DNA of 64,000 bases from Pseudocercospora fijiensis CIRAD86 (GCF_000340215.1 NW_006921535.1:1988483-2052482), one strand, 5' to 3'. Shown: positions 21,621-33,792, counted from the first letter of the stretch. Notes: generated from the letters alone by a model not told the origin. Numbers and translations are program-made.

Positions 21621-24600
21621 TATCGGATATAGCTTACTATAAGTGTTCTAAATAGTACTTATTATAGGTATTTTGGACAGTACTACTTACTATAAGCGTT
21701 CTTAATAGTACTTACTATTAGCGTTCCGAGTTAGACTTACTATACGCGTTCCGGATAAGACTTAGTATAAGCGTTTAGATTAGAATTACTATATAGCGCG
21801 TTTTAAATAAAACTTAGTATAAGCGTTATAGATAGTAGTACTAACTATTAGCGCTCCGGATTAGACTTACTATATACGTTCCGAATAGTACTTAGTATTA
21901 TAAGCGTTCTAAATTAGACTTATTCTTAGTATTATAGATATTCTATAGAGTACTCGCTATAGGCGTCCTATAGGATACTCGTAGTAGGCGTTATATAGGG
22001 TACTCGCTATAGGTAGTTCGAATACTATTTACTATAGGCGTTTTAGATAGTATTTACTATAAGCGTTCCGGATAGTACTACTCGCTATAAGCCTTCCGGA
22101 TAGTACTTAATATAGGTATTTAGTTTCGGATAAGACTTGCTATATACGTTCCGGTTTATATAGGACTAACTATACTAAGCGTTTAAAATAAGGCTTATCC
22201 TACGCGTTCCGGGTAGTACTGCTCGCTATAGGTATTCTATAGAGTACTCGCTATAGGCGTTTTATAAGGTACTCGTAGTAGGCGTTATATAGGGTACTCG
22301 CTATAAGTAGTTCGAATATAGGCGTTTTAGATAGTGTTTACTATAAGCGTTCCGGATAGTACTATTTGCTATAGATACCTCGGATAGTTACCGCTATAAG
22401 CGTTTCAAATATTGCTACTCGCTATAAGCGTTTTTAGTAGTATTTACTATAAGCGTTTCGGATATAACTTGCTGTAAGTATTCTAAATAGTGCTTACTAT
22501 TAGTATTTTAGATAGTACTACTTGCTATAAGCGTTCTTAATAGTACTTACTATTAGCGTTCCGAGTTAGACTTACTATACGCGTTCCGGATAAGACTTAG
22601 TACATACTTGCTATAAGCGTTCCGCTCTCGCAGTTTATTTTCCTGCTGCTGCTGTGGGGCATACGCGTTTCGGATAAGACTTAGTATAAGCGTTTCGGAT
22701 TAGAATTACTATATAGCGCGTTCTAAATAAAAATTAGTATAGGCTATAAATAGTAGTACGCTATAGGCGTTTTATAGGGTCCTATACGTTCCGGATAGTA
22801 CTACTCGCTATAGATATTCTATAGAGTGCTTACTATAGGCGTTTTATAAGATACTCGTAGTAGAGGTTATATAGGTTACTCGCTATAGGTAGTTCGAATA
22901 TAGGCGTTTTCGATAGTATTTACTATAAGCGTTCCGGATAGTACTACTCGCTATAGATATTCTATAGGGTACTCGCTATAGGCGTTTAATAGGGTACTCG
23001 TAGGAGGCGTTATATAAGGTACTTGCTATAAATAGTGCGAATACTATTTAACTATAGGCGTTTTAGATAGTATTTACTATAAGCGTTCCGGATAGTACTA
23101 CTCGCTATAAGCCTTCCGGATAGTGCTTAATAAAAGCATTTAGTTTCGGATTAGACTTAGACTTACTTTATATATTCCGGATAAGAGTTTCTATAAGCGT
23201 TTTAGATTAGAATTACTATATAGCGCGTTCTAAATAAAACTTAGTATAGGCGTTGTAGACAGCAGTACGCTATAGATATTCTATAGAGTACTCGCTATAG
23301 GCGTTTTATAGGGTAATCGCTATAAACAGTTCGAATACTATTTACTATAGGCACTTTAGATAGTATTTACTATAAGCGTTCCGGACAGTACTACTCGCTA
23401 TAAGCCTTCCGGAATCCGGATAGTACTTAATATAAGTATCCAGTTCCGGATTACACTTAGACTTGCTTTATATATTTAAGATAAGACTTTCTATAAGCGT
23501 TTTAGATTAGACTTACTATAAGCGTTCTGGATAGTACTATTTGCTATAGATATCTCGGATAGTTACCGCTATAAGCGTTTCAAATATTGCTACTCGCTAT
23601 AAGCATTTTTAGTAGTATCTACTATAAGCGTTTCGGATACAACTTGCTATAAGTATTCTAAATAGTACTTACTATAGGTATTTTAGATAGTACTACTTGC
23701 TATAAGCCTAAGCGTTCTTAATAGTACTTACTATTAGCGTTCTAAATTAGACTTACTATACGCGTTCCGGATAGTACTTACTATACGCGTTTTAGATAGG
23801 ACTTAGTATAAGCATTTCGGATTAGAATTGCTATATAGCGCGTTCTAAAGCGTTCCGGACAGTACTACTCGCTATAGATATCTCGGATAGTAACCGCTAT
23901 AAGCGTTTCGAATACTACTACTCGCTATAACCGTTTTTAGTAGTATTTACTATAAGCGTTTCGGATATAACTTGCTATAAGTACTCTAAATAGTACTTAC
24001 TATAGGTATTTTAGATAGTAGTACGCTATAGATATTCTATAGAGTACTCGCTATAGGCGTTTTATAGGGTACTCGTAGTAGGCGCTATACAGGGTACTCG
24101 CTATAAATAGTTCGTAGTAGTTAATATAAGTATTTAGTTTTAGATTAGACTTAGACTTACTTTATATATTCCGGATAAGATTTTCTATAAGCGTTTTGGA
24201 TTAGACTTAGTATACGCGTTCCGGTTTATATAGGACTAACTATACTAAGCGTTTAAAATAAGGCTTATCCTACGCGTTCCGGATAGTACTACTCGCTATA
24301 GATATTCTATAGAGTGCTTACTATAGGCGTTTTATAAGGTACTCGTAGTAGGCGTTATATAAGGTACTTACTATAAACAGTTCGAAACGTTCCGGTCTAT
24401 ATAGAACTAACTATACTAAGCGTTTAAAATAAGGCTTATCCTACGCGTTCCGGATAGTACTACTCGCTATATATATTCTATAGAGTACTCGCTATAGGCA
24501 TTTTATAGGGTACTCGTAGTAGGCGTTATATAGGGTACTCGCTATAAACGTTTTTAGTAGTATTTACTATAACCGTTTCGGATATAACTTGCTATAAGTA

Positions 24601-25195
24601 TTCTAAATAGTACTTACTGTAGGTATTTTAGATAGTACTACTTACTATAAGCGTTCTTAATAGTACTTACTATTAGCGTTCCGAATTAGACTTTCTATAC
24701 GCGTTCCGGATAGTACTTACTATACGCGTTCCGGATAGTACTTACTATACGCGTTCCGGATAGGACTTAGTATATACGTTTCGGATTAGAATTACTATAT
24801 AGCGTGTTCTAAATAAAACTTAGTATAAGCGTTATAGATAGTAGTACTAACTATTAGCGCTCCCGATTAGAGTTACTATACGCGTTCTAAATAGTACTTA
24901 GTATTATAAGTATTCTAAATTAGAATTCCTATAAGTATTTTAGATTAAAATTACTTTAGGCGTTTTAGATTAGACTTACTATACGCCTTATAGATAGTAC
25001 TTACTATAAGCGTTCCTACTTAGAAAGAACTATATACTATAGATATTTCGAATAGTACTCGCTATAGGTATTCCGGATAGTAATTACTATAGGCGTATTC
25101 CGGAAGTAGTTACTTTAGATATTTTAGACTATCTTACTATAAGCGTTTCTAATAGTAATCTAGCTCACCCCACCCTGCTCGTCGCCTTAGCCTTT

Positions 25196-25238
25196 ACTTA
25201 TAGCTCTTCGGCCTTTACTTGTGGCTCTTCGAGCCACA
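25196..25238 (+). repeat. 21-bp tandem duplication at the array border
   Basis: GCCTTTACTTATAGCTCTTC is followed at once by GCCTTTACTTGTGGCTCTTC. The two copies differ by TA versus TG and A versus G, both RIP-type transitions. Confidence 0.7.
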
Positions 25239-25375
25239 TAAACACTAGTCTTCAATGACGTCCAACCAACGAAATGGCCGCCAAGCCTCGGATGCGCGTC
25301 CTTCATCTTGCACGTTGAAAGCTTACCACTCAACTTTCCGGACAGCCTTGCGCCACAGCACATCCCACTCGTATA

Positions 25376-27076
25376 ATGCTTTCTAGCGAGGAGATATTGG
25401 AAAGAGCGGCAGAAGACGGATCAATCGACATGTAGGTAAAGTTTTGGGCGCCTTCATGGGCGTTGAGTTGACTTGCGACAGCTCTGAATGGCCTCGCGTT
25501 CTAGAGAGCTTGCTGCAGCGGCTTCATGATGTATGTTCAGGACCAGAATCAGAATCCAGCACCGAGAGACGTGCCTGCTAATGCGAATCAGATCGTACAC
25601 AATGAATTTCCCATACCATCGATACCGCCGCCTCAGCCTGCCATTTCCGAGGTACGGCGTTCAGTGGATCTTGACCCAGCAGTAGTCGCCAGCACACCAC
25701 CTCCTCAACTTCCCACGAGCGAAACGAGCGCGACCAACACCGACGCCGATGCCGATATCGACAGCGACAGCGAGCGACCCTCGAACAGTCAGAGCAGTAC
25801 GAAAGAAAATGACGCGCCCACAGACATCGCGGCAGGACGACCGCCATATCCTCATGCTTATGACATTTCCGACTCACAGAGAACAGAAGAGAGGCCGCCG
25901 CCGCCGCCGCCGCAGTTCGCACCTCCAGAGACACAACAAGGCGCATTGCCGCCCGAATTGCTGAGCATGTACCAACAATCTACCAGACTATTGCAATATG
26001 ACTTCGCCGAAAGCCCACCATACACGATCCAGCGACTTGCGGAGATGGCGCTGCGGCCGAAGAAGCACTATCGCTTCCTGCCTGCCTACTTACGCGCTTT
26101 AGATCGCATTGTCTCCGTCAACTCGCCCGTCTCGGACTTTCCTCTCCCTGCACTGCACACACCGATCAACGGCGGCTTCCTCACGAATGGCGATGCGCAA
26201 GTAAATGGAATCAGCGAGAGGGAAGGACTGGGCAGTGACGAGAGTCTTGGTGGAGCACTACTCACACCTATTCCTTGGCTGCGGAATCAGCAGAACGCTC
26301 TTGGCCCTACGCCTGCTGCACCTGAGTCACAAGGCGAGCTGCATAGCGAAAGCACCGAGACCATTGAAGGCCCTCATGGCGCTGGCAGTATTGAGACTGT
26401 AACGGTCACAGTAAATGGCATCTCCAGCGCAACAGCCTCACAACCTTCATCGTCCCCGATCGCGTCGCCTACGCTTAGTGAGCAGAGCGATGCTAGCAGC
26501 TCGTCCTCCGCTTCGACTGACACGCAGCTGCGGGAACAAGGTGGTGTCACTCAAGGTGAACTTCTCCGGCAAGAGCAGGAAGCTGGCGTTGTACCAGTAT
26601 CTACAGTAGGACAACCAATGACACCAAGAAGATCCATGACTGCAGGAGGTGCAGCTGCAGTTGGCAGAGAGCCGATCGTGGGCGGTGTGCCAATGGATGA
26701 GGGTATGGAAGAGGAAGTTCATGCGCGCGGACCTGATGTCATCGGAATGGAGGATACAGGGCCACAACCGATTTCACCACCTGGACAGGGCCATGTTCTT
26801 GACATGGAGGCCGCGGTGGGCAGGGGACGTAGCAAGTCTCCGCAGCCGCCGCCCGTCAAGGTCGAGATAAAAGACGAGATGGAGGACGTGGAATTGGCTG
26901 AGCCTGGTAAACCTGGCAAGGATCCAAAAGATGTCGAGAAAGCGGTCGAGAAGCTAAAGGAGGCTATGGATGCGGAAGTCAAGGCCGAAGCCAAGGACAG
27001 TGATGGAGATGTGATCGTCGCTGATGTTGATGGCAAGCCAGTTGATACTGATATGAAGGAGGAACAACAAGCCTGA
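25376..27076 (+). CDS. PSY4: Protein phosphatase 4 regulatory subunit R2 (PPP4R2/Psy4)
   Basis: Regulatory subunit of the PP4 phosphatase, which dephosphorylates DNA-damage and checkpoint substrates in the nucleus. Model: 25376-25431, 25482-25530, 25592-27076 (529 residues). Intron 1 (50 nt, GTAGGT..ACAG) and intron 2 (61 nt, GTATGT..TCAG with CTAAT branch) restore one frame: LERAAEDGSID, then EWPRVLESLLQRLHD, then IVHNEFPIP. Conserved core: LPPELLSMYQQSTRLLQYDF, YTIQRLAEM and KHYRFLPAYLRALDRIVSV, the hallmark of PPP4R2. The remainder is long, acidic, Ser/Pro-rich and probably disordered, with a Lys/Glu-rich C-terminus. A frame opening at ATG 25526 is a false start inside intron 2's neighbourhood. 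The gene begins about 225 bp from the satellite edge, so its promoter lies against a silenced-type compartment. Confidence 0.85.
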
Positions 27077-27129
27077 TGCGGTAGACTCCTCGACACATTG
27101 ATGATTACGAAGGCATGGATCTATAGTCT

Positions 27130-27640
27130 ATTGCGAATGAAATTACGATCAGTTAGTAAACTATTTTTTCGACCCCGCCTAGCTACATGTTTATAATCAC
27201 AATAGCTCGACTTCTTACATCTGTCCTATAGTATATATAGATTATAGGTAAGTAAGTATGTTTTCTTTAAAGAATTAGCGAAAGTAGTAGATAGTATCGG
27301 TAAATAAGGTTTTTTTGCTAACGATTTCGAGGAATAGGAAGTTAGAAGAAGAGGTAGGGAAAGAAAATTTAAGAGAGAAAGGGATTAAGAAGAGGATTAA
27401 TTCTTAGAGGAATCTTAGAGTAGGATAAAGAGGTTCAAGTTTTAAGATTAATAAAAGGAAGGAGGTTAGTATAGATTTTATAGTTAGTATTAGAGGATAT
27501 AGAAGTTTAGTAGTAAAAAAGAGTATAGATTATTTGTATAGAGGACGAACGGTTTAGTTTTAGGCGCTCCGCTATAGGCTTCGCTTAGACTACTACTAAC
27601 ACATATATAGTATAGTGCCGAGATAATGTAAGAACGGATT
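27130..27640. repeat. RIP-mutated AT-rich relic
   Basis: TpA-rich sequence with purine-rich runs (27320-27500) and no open frame. It is probably the remnant of a dispersed transposable element. The sequence returns to normal composition after about 27640. Confidence 0.6.
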
Positions 27641-28639
27641 AGAACAGCAGTGACTCACTCATTGCAGAAGGAAGTAACACACGAGTTGTTGGCAGGTCCA
27701 AGCAGCCTACAAATCGGGGCGCCTGAAAGGAGGTAGATTCGCAAGTCTCTGCTACGATCCCGAGGCCTTGCATTTCGGTCCCAAGTCCAAGAATCTATCG
27801 ATCTAATATGCCTACTTTTTAACACCATCAACTCCCTCAAGCACATTCTTCTCCACTCATTTCAATCTCTGCCAGTGTAGCGCGTAACCAAATCTGCGCT
27901 ATCGCCGCTGCTTGCAAGTCATTGATATACCTATCTACTGATCAAAGCGACAAGAAATTCCTGACCGGCATTTCGTACTTATTCTCGGTGCGTCATTTGA
28001 TGATGACTGGGAGATTTTGATCCTGGCAACAGACACACAACCAGCCCTGCTTTGAGAGGTGTCATACTATGCCTTCTGCTCGAATAGATCCGCTTGTCCG
28101 TCCGTAAAGAGTGCGAGTATTATGCGATCCTGGTCTTGGTATCGAAGTGCCTCGCTTCTTGAGCGTGGGTCGTTCGTGACCATCAATAGCAAATTATAAG
28201 AGTGACAGATTGCGATAAGCTGTAAGCAATGGGACAAAGCGATCTGGCTATTGAGCACGCCATAATGCGGGAATCAATTATCTAGTACATCAAGGCCGAG
28301 ACTCTTCTGCCTTCCAAGGCTTGGTAGCAGTCTATGCTCTGTGCTCGGCTAATGTCTGGAGAGCTGTGCTCTCTGCTGTGGCATATGTAGGTGATAGGAT
28401 TGTGTTCCAATTCAGCAGCGAAACCGTGCTGTCCGATGCTCGTTCAGAACCACGGCTCGTTACGCGGTTCGAGATATCAAGCAAGACTAGAGCAGGGAGA
28501 ATCCCGGGAGCGCAATCTGGCAATTGAGCCCTGAATGATCTTCAACAAGACCGAGCTGTAATTTCACGTGTCTCTGTTTTGATCTGCATCGTCTAGGTGT
28601 TGCTCGAAACTGGCGGATGTCTGCCCCCAAATCAAGCTC
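27641..28639. other. Intergenic region without supported genes
   Basis: Normal base composition, but only short frames of about 60-70 codons without family motifs. It may contain the 3' UTR of the minus-strand 2EXR gene. Confidence 0.5.
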
Positions 28640-29700
28640 TTAGAGCAGCTGTTTTGCCAGAACAATTGAATTGACAATGGAAAGGGTAAAGGCAGTCGTG
28701 ATCATGGCGGCAGCTGCTGGGTGGTGTCGTGTGAAACCGAGAACGCTGCGACAGTCTCCCATGCTCCCATGAGTGGTATCGTGGCCAGCACGAAAGTCGC
28801 TGTCCTTGGCAATCTCATCCTCAGCAACGGACTTGGGTGCTTTGAGCTTCTTCGTTGGCTTCACCACGAAAGGCTCCTCCTCGCGGGCGTGCTTTCCGGT
28901 AGCTTGCAATTTCTTCTTGGCATCGCGTTCTTTGAGCTTACGGTTAATGTAAGTCTCGAGAGCAGCAACATTTGCCGTCCACAGCTTCCTCTCATCTTCG
29001 GAGACGGCCAGCTTACTCTTCTCTGGCTCTAGAGTGACGCTCGCCAGCGATTTCATGTTCAGCATTGACCGAACTTCCATAATCGTCTTGAAGTCCGCAT
29101 CGGCGAAATTGTCGACGCAGGACATGCGATTCTCGAAGGCCTCAAATGCACCTTCGCACACGACCAGGCGAAGACTTCTCATATTCTGGCAAAGTCCGAG
29201 GCCCCGAAAACAGCTGTACATATGCCATCGGGTCTTGCTGAGCAGGGTCGATGAGTTCCAGTCGCCGTGGAAGTGGACTATGTTCTCTCTCAATGCGGTT
29301 GAGTGCTCAAGCATGTTGTTGACGTCGAAGCCGTCGTGACACTCTATGGTGGTGGAAGATAGCCATTGAGAAGTAGCTTCTCTAAAGAACAGCTTGTTGA
29401 CTCTCATGCCGAGCAGCGGACAGGGGCTTGCAACTCGAGGTACGTAGCCAAGTTGCCGCCGCTGGAGAGGTTAGCATGTACTGGATACACGTGGTAAGGG
29501 CGCACAGGACGAGTGGAGCGTACATTATTCATCTCACGTCGGCTCCGCTCGTTCTGCATCCATTTCGCCTTCATTATGATCTTGAAGTGGTCGTTCTCGC
29601 GTGCAAAGGCAAGGCGATAGATGTCATCGCGCAACTCTCGAGGCAAATCGAAGAATCGGCATACTTCTTCAGCAGGCTGATTCGTGCCGTGTGCGTCCAT
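28640..29700 (-). CDS. 2EXR/F-box-like fungal protein with hydrophobic C-terminal tail
   Basis: Model: exon 1 29700-29506, intron 29505-29462, exon 2 29461-28640 (338 residues). ATG 29700 lies in AATATCAACATGG-like context and directly precedes CRFFDLPRELRDDIYRLAF, the 2EXR signature. The 44-nt intron (GTGCGC, GCTAAC branch, CCAG) repairs the frame and joins to CPLLGMRVNKLFFREATSQW, the second conserved block of the family. A Lys-rich segment near residues 245-285 resembles a nuclear localisation signal. The last ~20 residues (AAAAMITTAFTLSIVNSIVL) are hydrophobic and could be a tail anchor, unusual for this family. The intron is short, so an indel-damaged gene is the alternative. Function unknown. 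Confidence 0.7.
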
Positions 29701-30216
29701 GTTGATGTTGATGGGGTCAGGAGGCTGTGACACGTGTTTGTATGTTCGGAGAGCTTTCAGAAGGTCAGGTAGGAGACGCGTTCGGCGCGCACAGGCCGCC
29801 TTGGCAACCCTCAGGCAGCGGCGATGAGAGAACATAAGGAAGACACATTCGGTGAGTGATGTGTGGTGAGTGAAGACACGCTTTGGCTTGAACATGCAAC
29901 CATCTTTGCTCATTTCCTATGCATTTCAGAGAGAATTCATCGTCACGAATCAGCAACACCTACAGCACCCATCCTTTCCCATCCCACCCCATTCCATTTT
30001 CCCACCAATGCCTCTTCTACACGTCTTTTTCTCGACACTGCCTGGTACCGGTTGCATTTGACTCCCAACGCCATGCACCTTCGCTCAATTACTTATTCAT
30101 CGAAACCTAGAACCCTGACCCACGCATCCAGGCACTATGCCTTTGTTTTCACCATGCCCACACAAACGCCGATCACAAAATCAAATATGCCAGCCATCAC
30201 ATGTATATCTGCCCGT
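29701..30216. other. Intergenic region
   Basis: Lies between the start of the 2EXR gene and the 3' end of the histidine kinase, both on the minus strand. It is C/T-rich around 29970-30030. Only short overlapping frames occur and nothing is recognised. Confidence 0.5.
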
Positions 30217-33200
30217 TTATGCCACTTGCCGCGGTGAAACCGACCGCACATTGTCGTCTGTCGTGTTCGTTGTACATGAAGAATCTCTTATGGAGAAGAG
30301 GTCTGTAGTATTTTCAAAATGCCCGTTAGTCAACTCTCGAGATACGAACGTCGGTGGAGCAGCAGGATCAGCGTGGTTGTTTACCATGACGATGCTTCTT
30401 CGCCGTTCATCGGATGGCGGAGTTCCTTCGGGCTCTTCGGGAATTGGAGCGCAATACTCCTTGAGCACTTTTTTGAGTTGCGGCCGGCGGATCGGTTTGG
30501 AGCTGCACGATATCAGTATTAAACGAGTGACTATGCCCAGGCGGCAAGACACTTACAGAAAATAATTCATGCCTGAGTCGAGGCAATCCTTTACGTTCTT
30601 CTCCTCCGAATACGCTGTGAGAGCCACAATGGGAGCATTGTACCCCATTTCCCGGATCATTTTTGTAGACTCGATGCCGTTAAGGTTCGGCATATGCACA
30701 TCCATGAAGATGAGGTTGAAGGGTTGTCCTTTGCTTGCCATAGTATCCTTGACAATATCAAGAGCCTCTTGGCCATCCTTAGCAACCGTGACGTCGTAGA
30801 TGTCCTCAAGTTTCAGCATGCGGAGAACCACTTCTTGGTTGACCTTGTTGTCTTCTGCAACGAGCACTCGTATCTTGCCGCCTCGCTTGGCTGCAGCCTC
30901 TATCTGGTCCATCGCCGCTGGTTGCGATCCGGGGGACTCTAGGGGCTGGTTGGAGGCGAAAAAAGGTTGACTTAGCCCAACCAACCGAGGATTGGAGTTG
31001 TTCAAATCACCAGTGACTGGTGGCTGTTCCGTTGCCACAGCAGTTGAAGGCGCGGCAGGTTCATATTCCACTGGTCCATGTATCGACGCACTCGGCGAGG
31101 CTCTAACTTCGTCGAACGAGTTGGCTCTTTTGTCGTTTTCAATTCCTGGCCTCTCAACTGCCGAGCTAGCTGAACTGTCAGCGCGAGTCTGCAGGTGGCG
31201 AAGCGGTATTTTGAGCGTGAAGGTGCTGCCCAGGCCAACAGTGCTGCGTAGGCTTATCGAGCCTTTCATGAGCGATGCAAGCTGTGAACAAATGCTGAGG
31301 CCTAGGCCGGTGCCCCCAAACTTTTTGCTAAGCCCAAGGTCGCCCTGCACGAAAGGCTCAAAGATCTTCTGCTGAAGATCTTCTTTGATTCCTGGACCAG
31401 TATCCGCCACTTCGAACTCAAAGTAGATGTATCGGCCTGGGGGTGGTGATACATTCCTCTCTGATATTGAAACCTGAGACGGCTTGCCCTTCGGGTTGAT
31501 CGAGTTGGCAGTACCAAGTCTGTCAAGCGAGTGGATAGTCTGCGCTTCTGATGTCCTGTGCCTTGACGAATTCAGTCTAGACTGGCGCGAATTGATCGAT
31601 GGCGAGCGATTGCCCATCTCCCGAGACTCGGCCAAAGCTCTTATCGTGAGAACCACGGATCCGCCCGGAGGTGTGAACTTCAGTGAGTTTGAGAGTAAAT
31701 TGATCACCACTTGCAAGATGCGATGCACATCTCCCCACAAGATCATGTCTCTCATGCGGCCCGTATCAAGTGGACCGAGCGCGAACTGCCGGTCTGACGG
31801 AGGACTGTCATCCGTGAGGTTTGAAATGCCTTCAAACTCTACGCGAAGGTCGATTTTGCCGTCTTTTGCTTGTTTGTCGAAGATGGCCAAAGCCTGACTT
31901 TGAATGTCGCGAAGCCGGAACTCTTTCTCGTCTAGGCTGAGATGCTGGCCAACTTGATTCTTGCTAAACGTAAGAAGATCCGTGAGTAGGTTCAGCAGCA
32001 GGTCCCCGCTCTTGTAGATGATGCCTAGTGACCGCTTGAGGCGCAGTGGATCTTCTTCCTGCATGCACACCGCACACATGCCTAATATACCGTTCAGAGG
32101 CGTCTTGAGCTCATGCGAGATGTTGGCAATGAAGAGTGTCTTGCTCTCGTTGGCGGCCTCAGCGGCTTTCTTACTTACTTCCAACTCAGCCGTTCTTTGC
32201 TGAACCCTTTCCTCGAGCTTGGAATATTGCATCATAAGCTCATCCGACATTTCGTTGAAAGTCGAAGTAAGATCTGTGAGCTCGTCTCGAATCCACCATT
32301 TCCGCTCTTTAACCTTTCCAGGAATTTTGAATGCCCGCTTTCTATGCTCTTCGCCTCTAGCCTGAGAACGTTGCTCACGATTCAGCTTCCATCGTGTAAT
32401 TGGATTGACGAAGCCTTCCTTTTTCGCCACCGTCTCGTCCACTCGTTCTGTCTGGTCTGCAGGACCATCGCGAAGGTAGCCCAGTGAATCCAGACTCGAA
32501 CGACTAGCCGAGTGGGAAGGGTCGATAGACCGCCTCGTTGCATCGCGCAGCCGCAAGATGGGAGTACTTGCGAAGAGCGCCAGCGGGAAAGATATGATGA
32601 CCATGAGACCGAATGTTGCAAATAGACATCCAAGTATGACTTTGCGGAGCGTGGTAATGGGCCGCCAGACTTCAGCCCGCGACTGTTCAACGAGAACCAG
32701 CCAGTCAACCAGGGTCGTGTCCGGAAATGCGTAGCCAACGCTGACGGCTTTCTTCGCTTCGTTCTTCGCTCTCAGAGCTGATCCAGAGCGGTCAGATTCG
32801 TTCTTACCATAATTGTCGAGAGCCTTGTTGATGGCTGCGAACGTGCTTGAATTGAATGGCTCGGTTGAGTTATCGACATTATTTGGATGTCTCCCACCAA
32901 TGTCGTTCTCCACGGGTGTTACATAGCGCACCTTGGTGCCGTCGCCGAGACTTGCATTGCTCAGACCTCCGGGAAATCGGTTTGTCGCGCTTTCAGCTGA
33001 CACCAGAAGGGTTTGTCCTGTGTCCATCAAACCCTCGCGAGAGTGCACGGTGTCAAGTATCAACCGAGCGTCCATGACCACTGTCAAATAGCCCAAAATG
33101 TTTGCTTGGTTAAGGTTGTCCTCGATTGGTAGCGTGAGAGACATCAACGAAACAGTATCGCTAGTTGGCCAAGGTCCCAGAACCAATGTCCTCTCCCTAG

Positions 33201-33792
33201 TAATCGCTTGACCATCGAAGGTGACTTGAGAATTCTCGTTACCGTCAGCAGTACCATAAACCAGTTCCGGATACAGTGCTGTAGGGAACCCTGTCCCATT
33301 GGCGGCCGGACCCTCGTCTCCAAGCAGGACTGATGACCCATTTGCGTAATTGTATGGCAAATAGTATTTTTTCGTTCCAGAAGTGACGTTGAGTAATGGG
33401 TATCGTCCATTCACTCCGGCGTCGTTCTTCGGATATACCCTGGCCTGAAGAAGGAGAATTTGTCCGAGTGACGCCATACCACCAATTGCAGCCTGCAGGT
33501 CGTCTTTTGATTCGCTCCAGTCCTGGTCTGGGTTGGCGCCTGTGTCGTATCGGATTAACGCCTGCTGTATTAAAACTCGCGTGCTGACGAAGCCTGCAGA
33601 AGTCTGCATGACGTCCAGATTGCTTGCCAACTCGGCTGCTTTCAGGCTCGCAGTGAGCGTCAGGCGCGAAGCTCGAATATCGAGCACGAAGTTGTGGGTC
33701 GTGATCCATACTGCGATCGATATGACGGCAAGTCCAATGAGGGAAGATATCAGCAAGAGAGAGGCCAGCTGAAGGAAGATCGGGATGCGCAT
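30217..33792 (-). CDS. SLN1: Hybrid histidine kinase, SLN1-type osmosensor (group VI)
   Basis: Membrane sensor kinase feeding a phosphorelay (Ypd1-Ssk1) into the HOG MAP-kinase pathway; this role is known for the family. Model: 33792-30557 and 30502-30217 (1173 residues). The 54-nt intron (GTAAGT..GCAG) joins GMNYFL to SKPIRRPQLKKVL inside the receiver. Order: TM1 (about 6-30), extracellular sensor (31-384, several N-glycosylation sequons), TM2 (about 385-408), linker and coiled coil (505-550), H-box IANISHELKTPLNGIL with His560, N-box near 690-706, G-boxes DTGPG (797) and GGTGLGLS (826), receiver from about 974 with EDN and phospho-acceptor Asp1031 (FMDVHMPN) and Lys in FLSKP. All catalytic residues are present, so the kinase looks intact. 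The C-terminal tail after the receiver is Ser/Thr-rich. It has two membrane segments and no PAS or HAMP-repeat array, which separates it from the Nik1 type. Confidence 0.93.

Larger units (their letters stand above)
15828..25150. repeat. Large degenerate satellite array, ~25-28 bp units in higher-order blocks
   Basis: About 9.3 kb is built almost entirely from related units of 25 bp (core GCGTTCCGGATAGTACTTAC preceded by TATAC/TATAA) and 28 bp (with TACTACTCGC). Perfect 25-bp tandem triplets occur near 20400-20470 and 24694-24768. A fixed order of unit variants recurs as higher-order blocks: the variant GATAGTTACCGCTATAAGCG or its close relative appears near 16285, 17080, 18060, 19075, 20210, 22385, 23560 and 23885. 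Copies differ mainly by TG/TA and CA/TA exchanges (ACTTGCTAT versus ACTTACTAT), a RIP pattern, while CG is retained. The unit length is not a multiple of three and no frame is open, so it is noncoding. There are no uniform spacers, which rules out CRISPR. Confidence 0.9.

Noticed and set aside
15828..25150. CRISPR-like appearance of short regular repeats
   Set aside because: Repeats are head-to-tail with no unique spacers, vary by RIP-type changes, and the genome is fungal.
25526..25591. ATG at 25526 as the start of the PP4-R2 gene
   Set aside because: Its first codons fall largely within a 61-nt intron with consensus donor, branch point and acceptor; splicing joins the conserved upstream helix to the body in frame.
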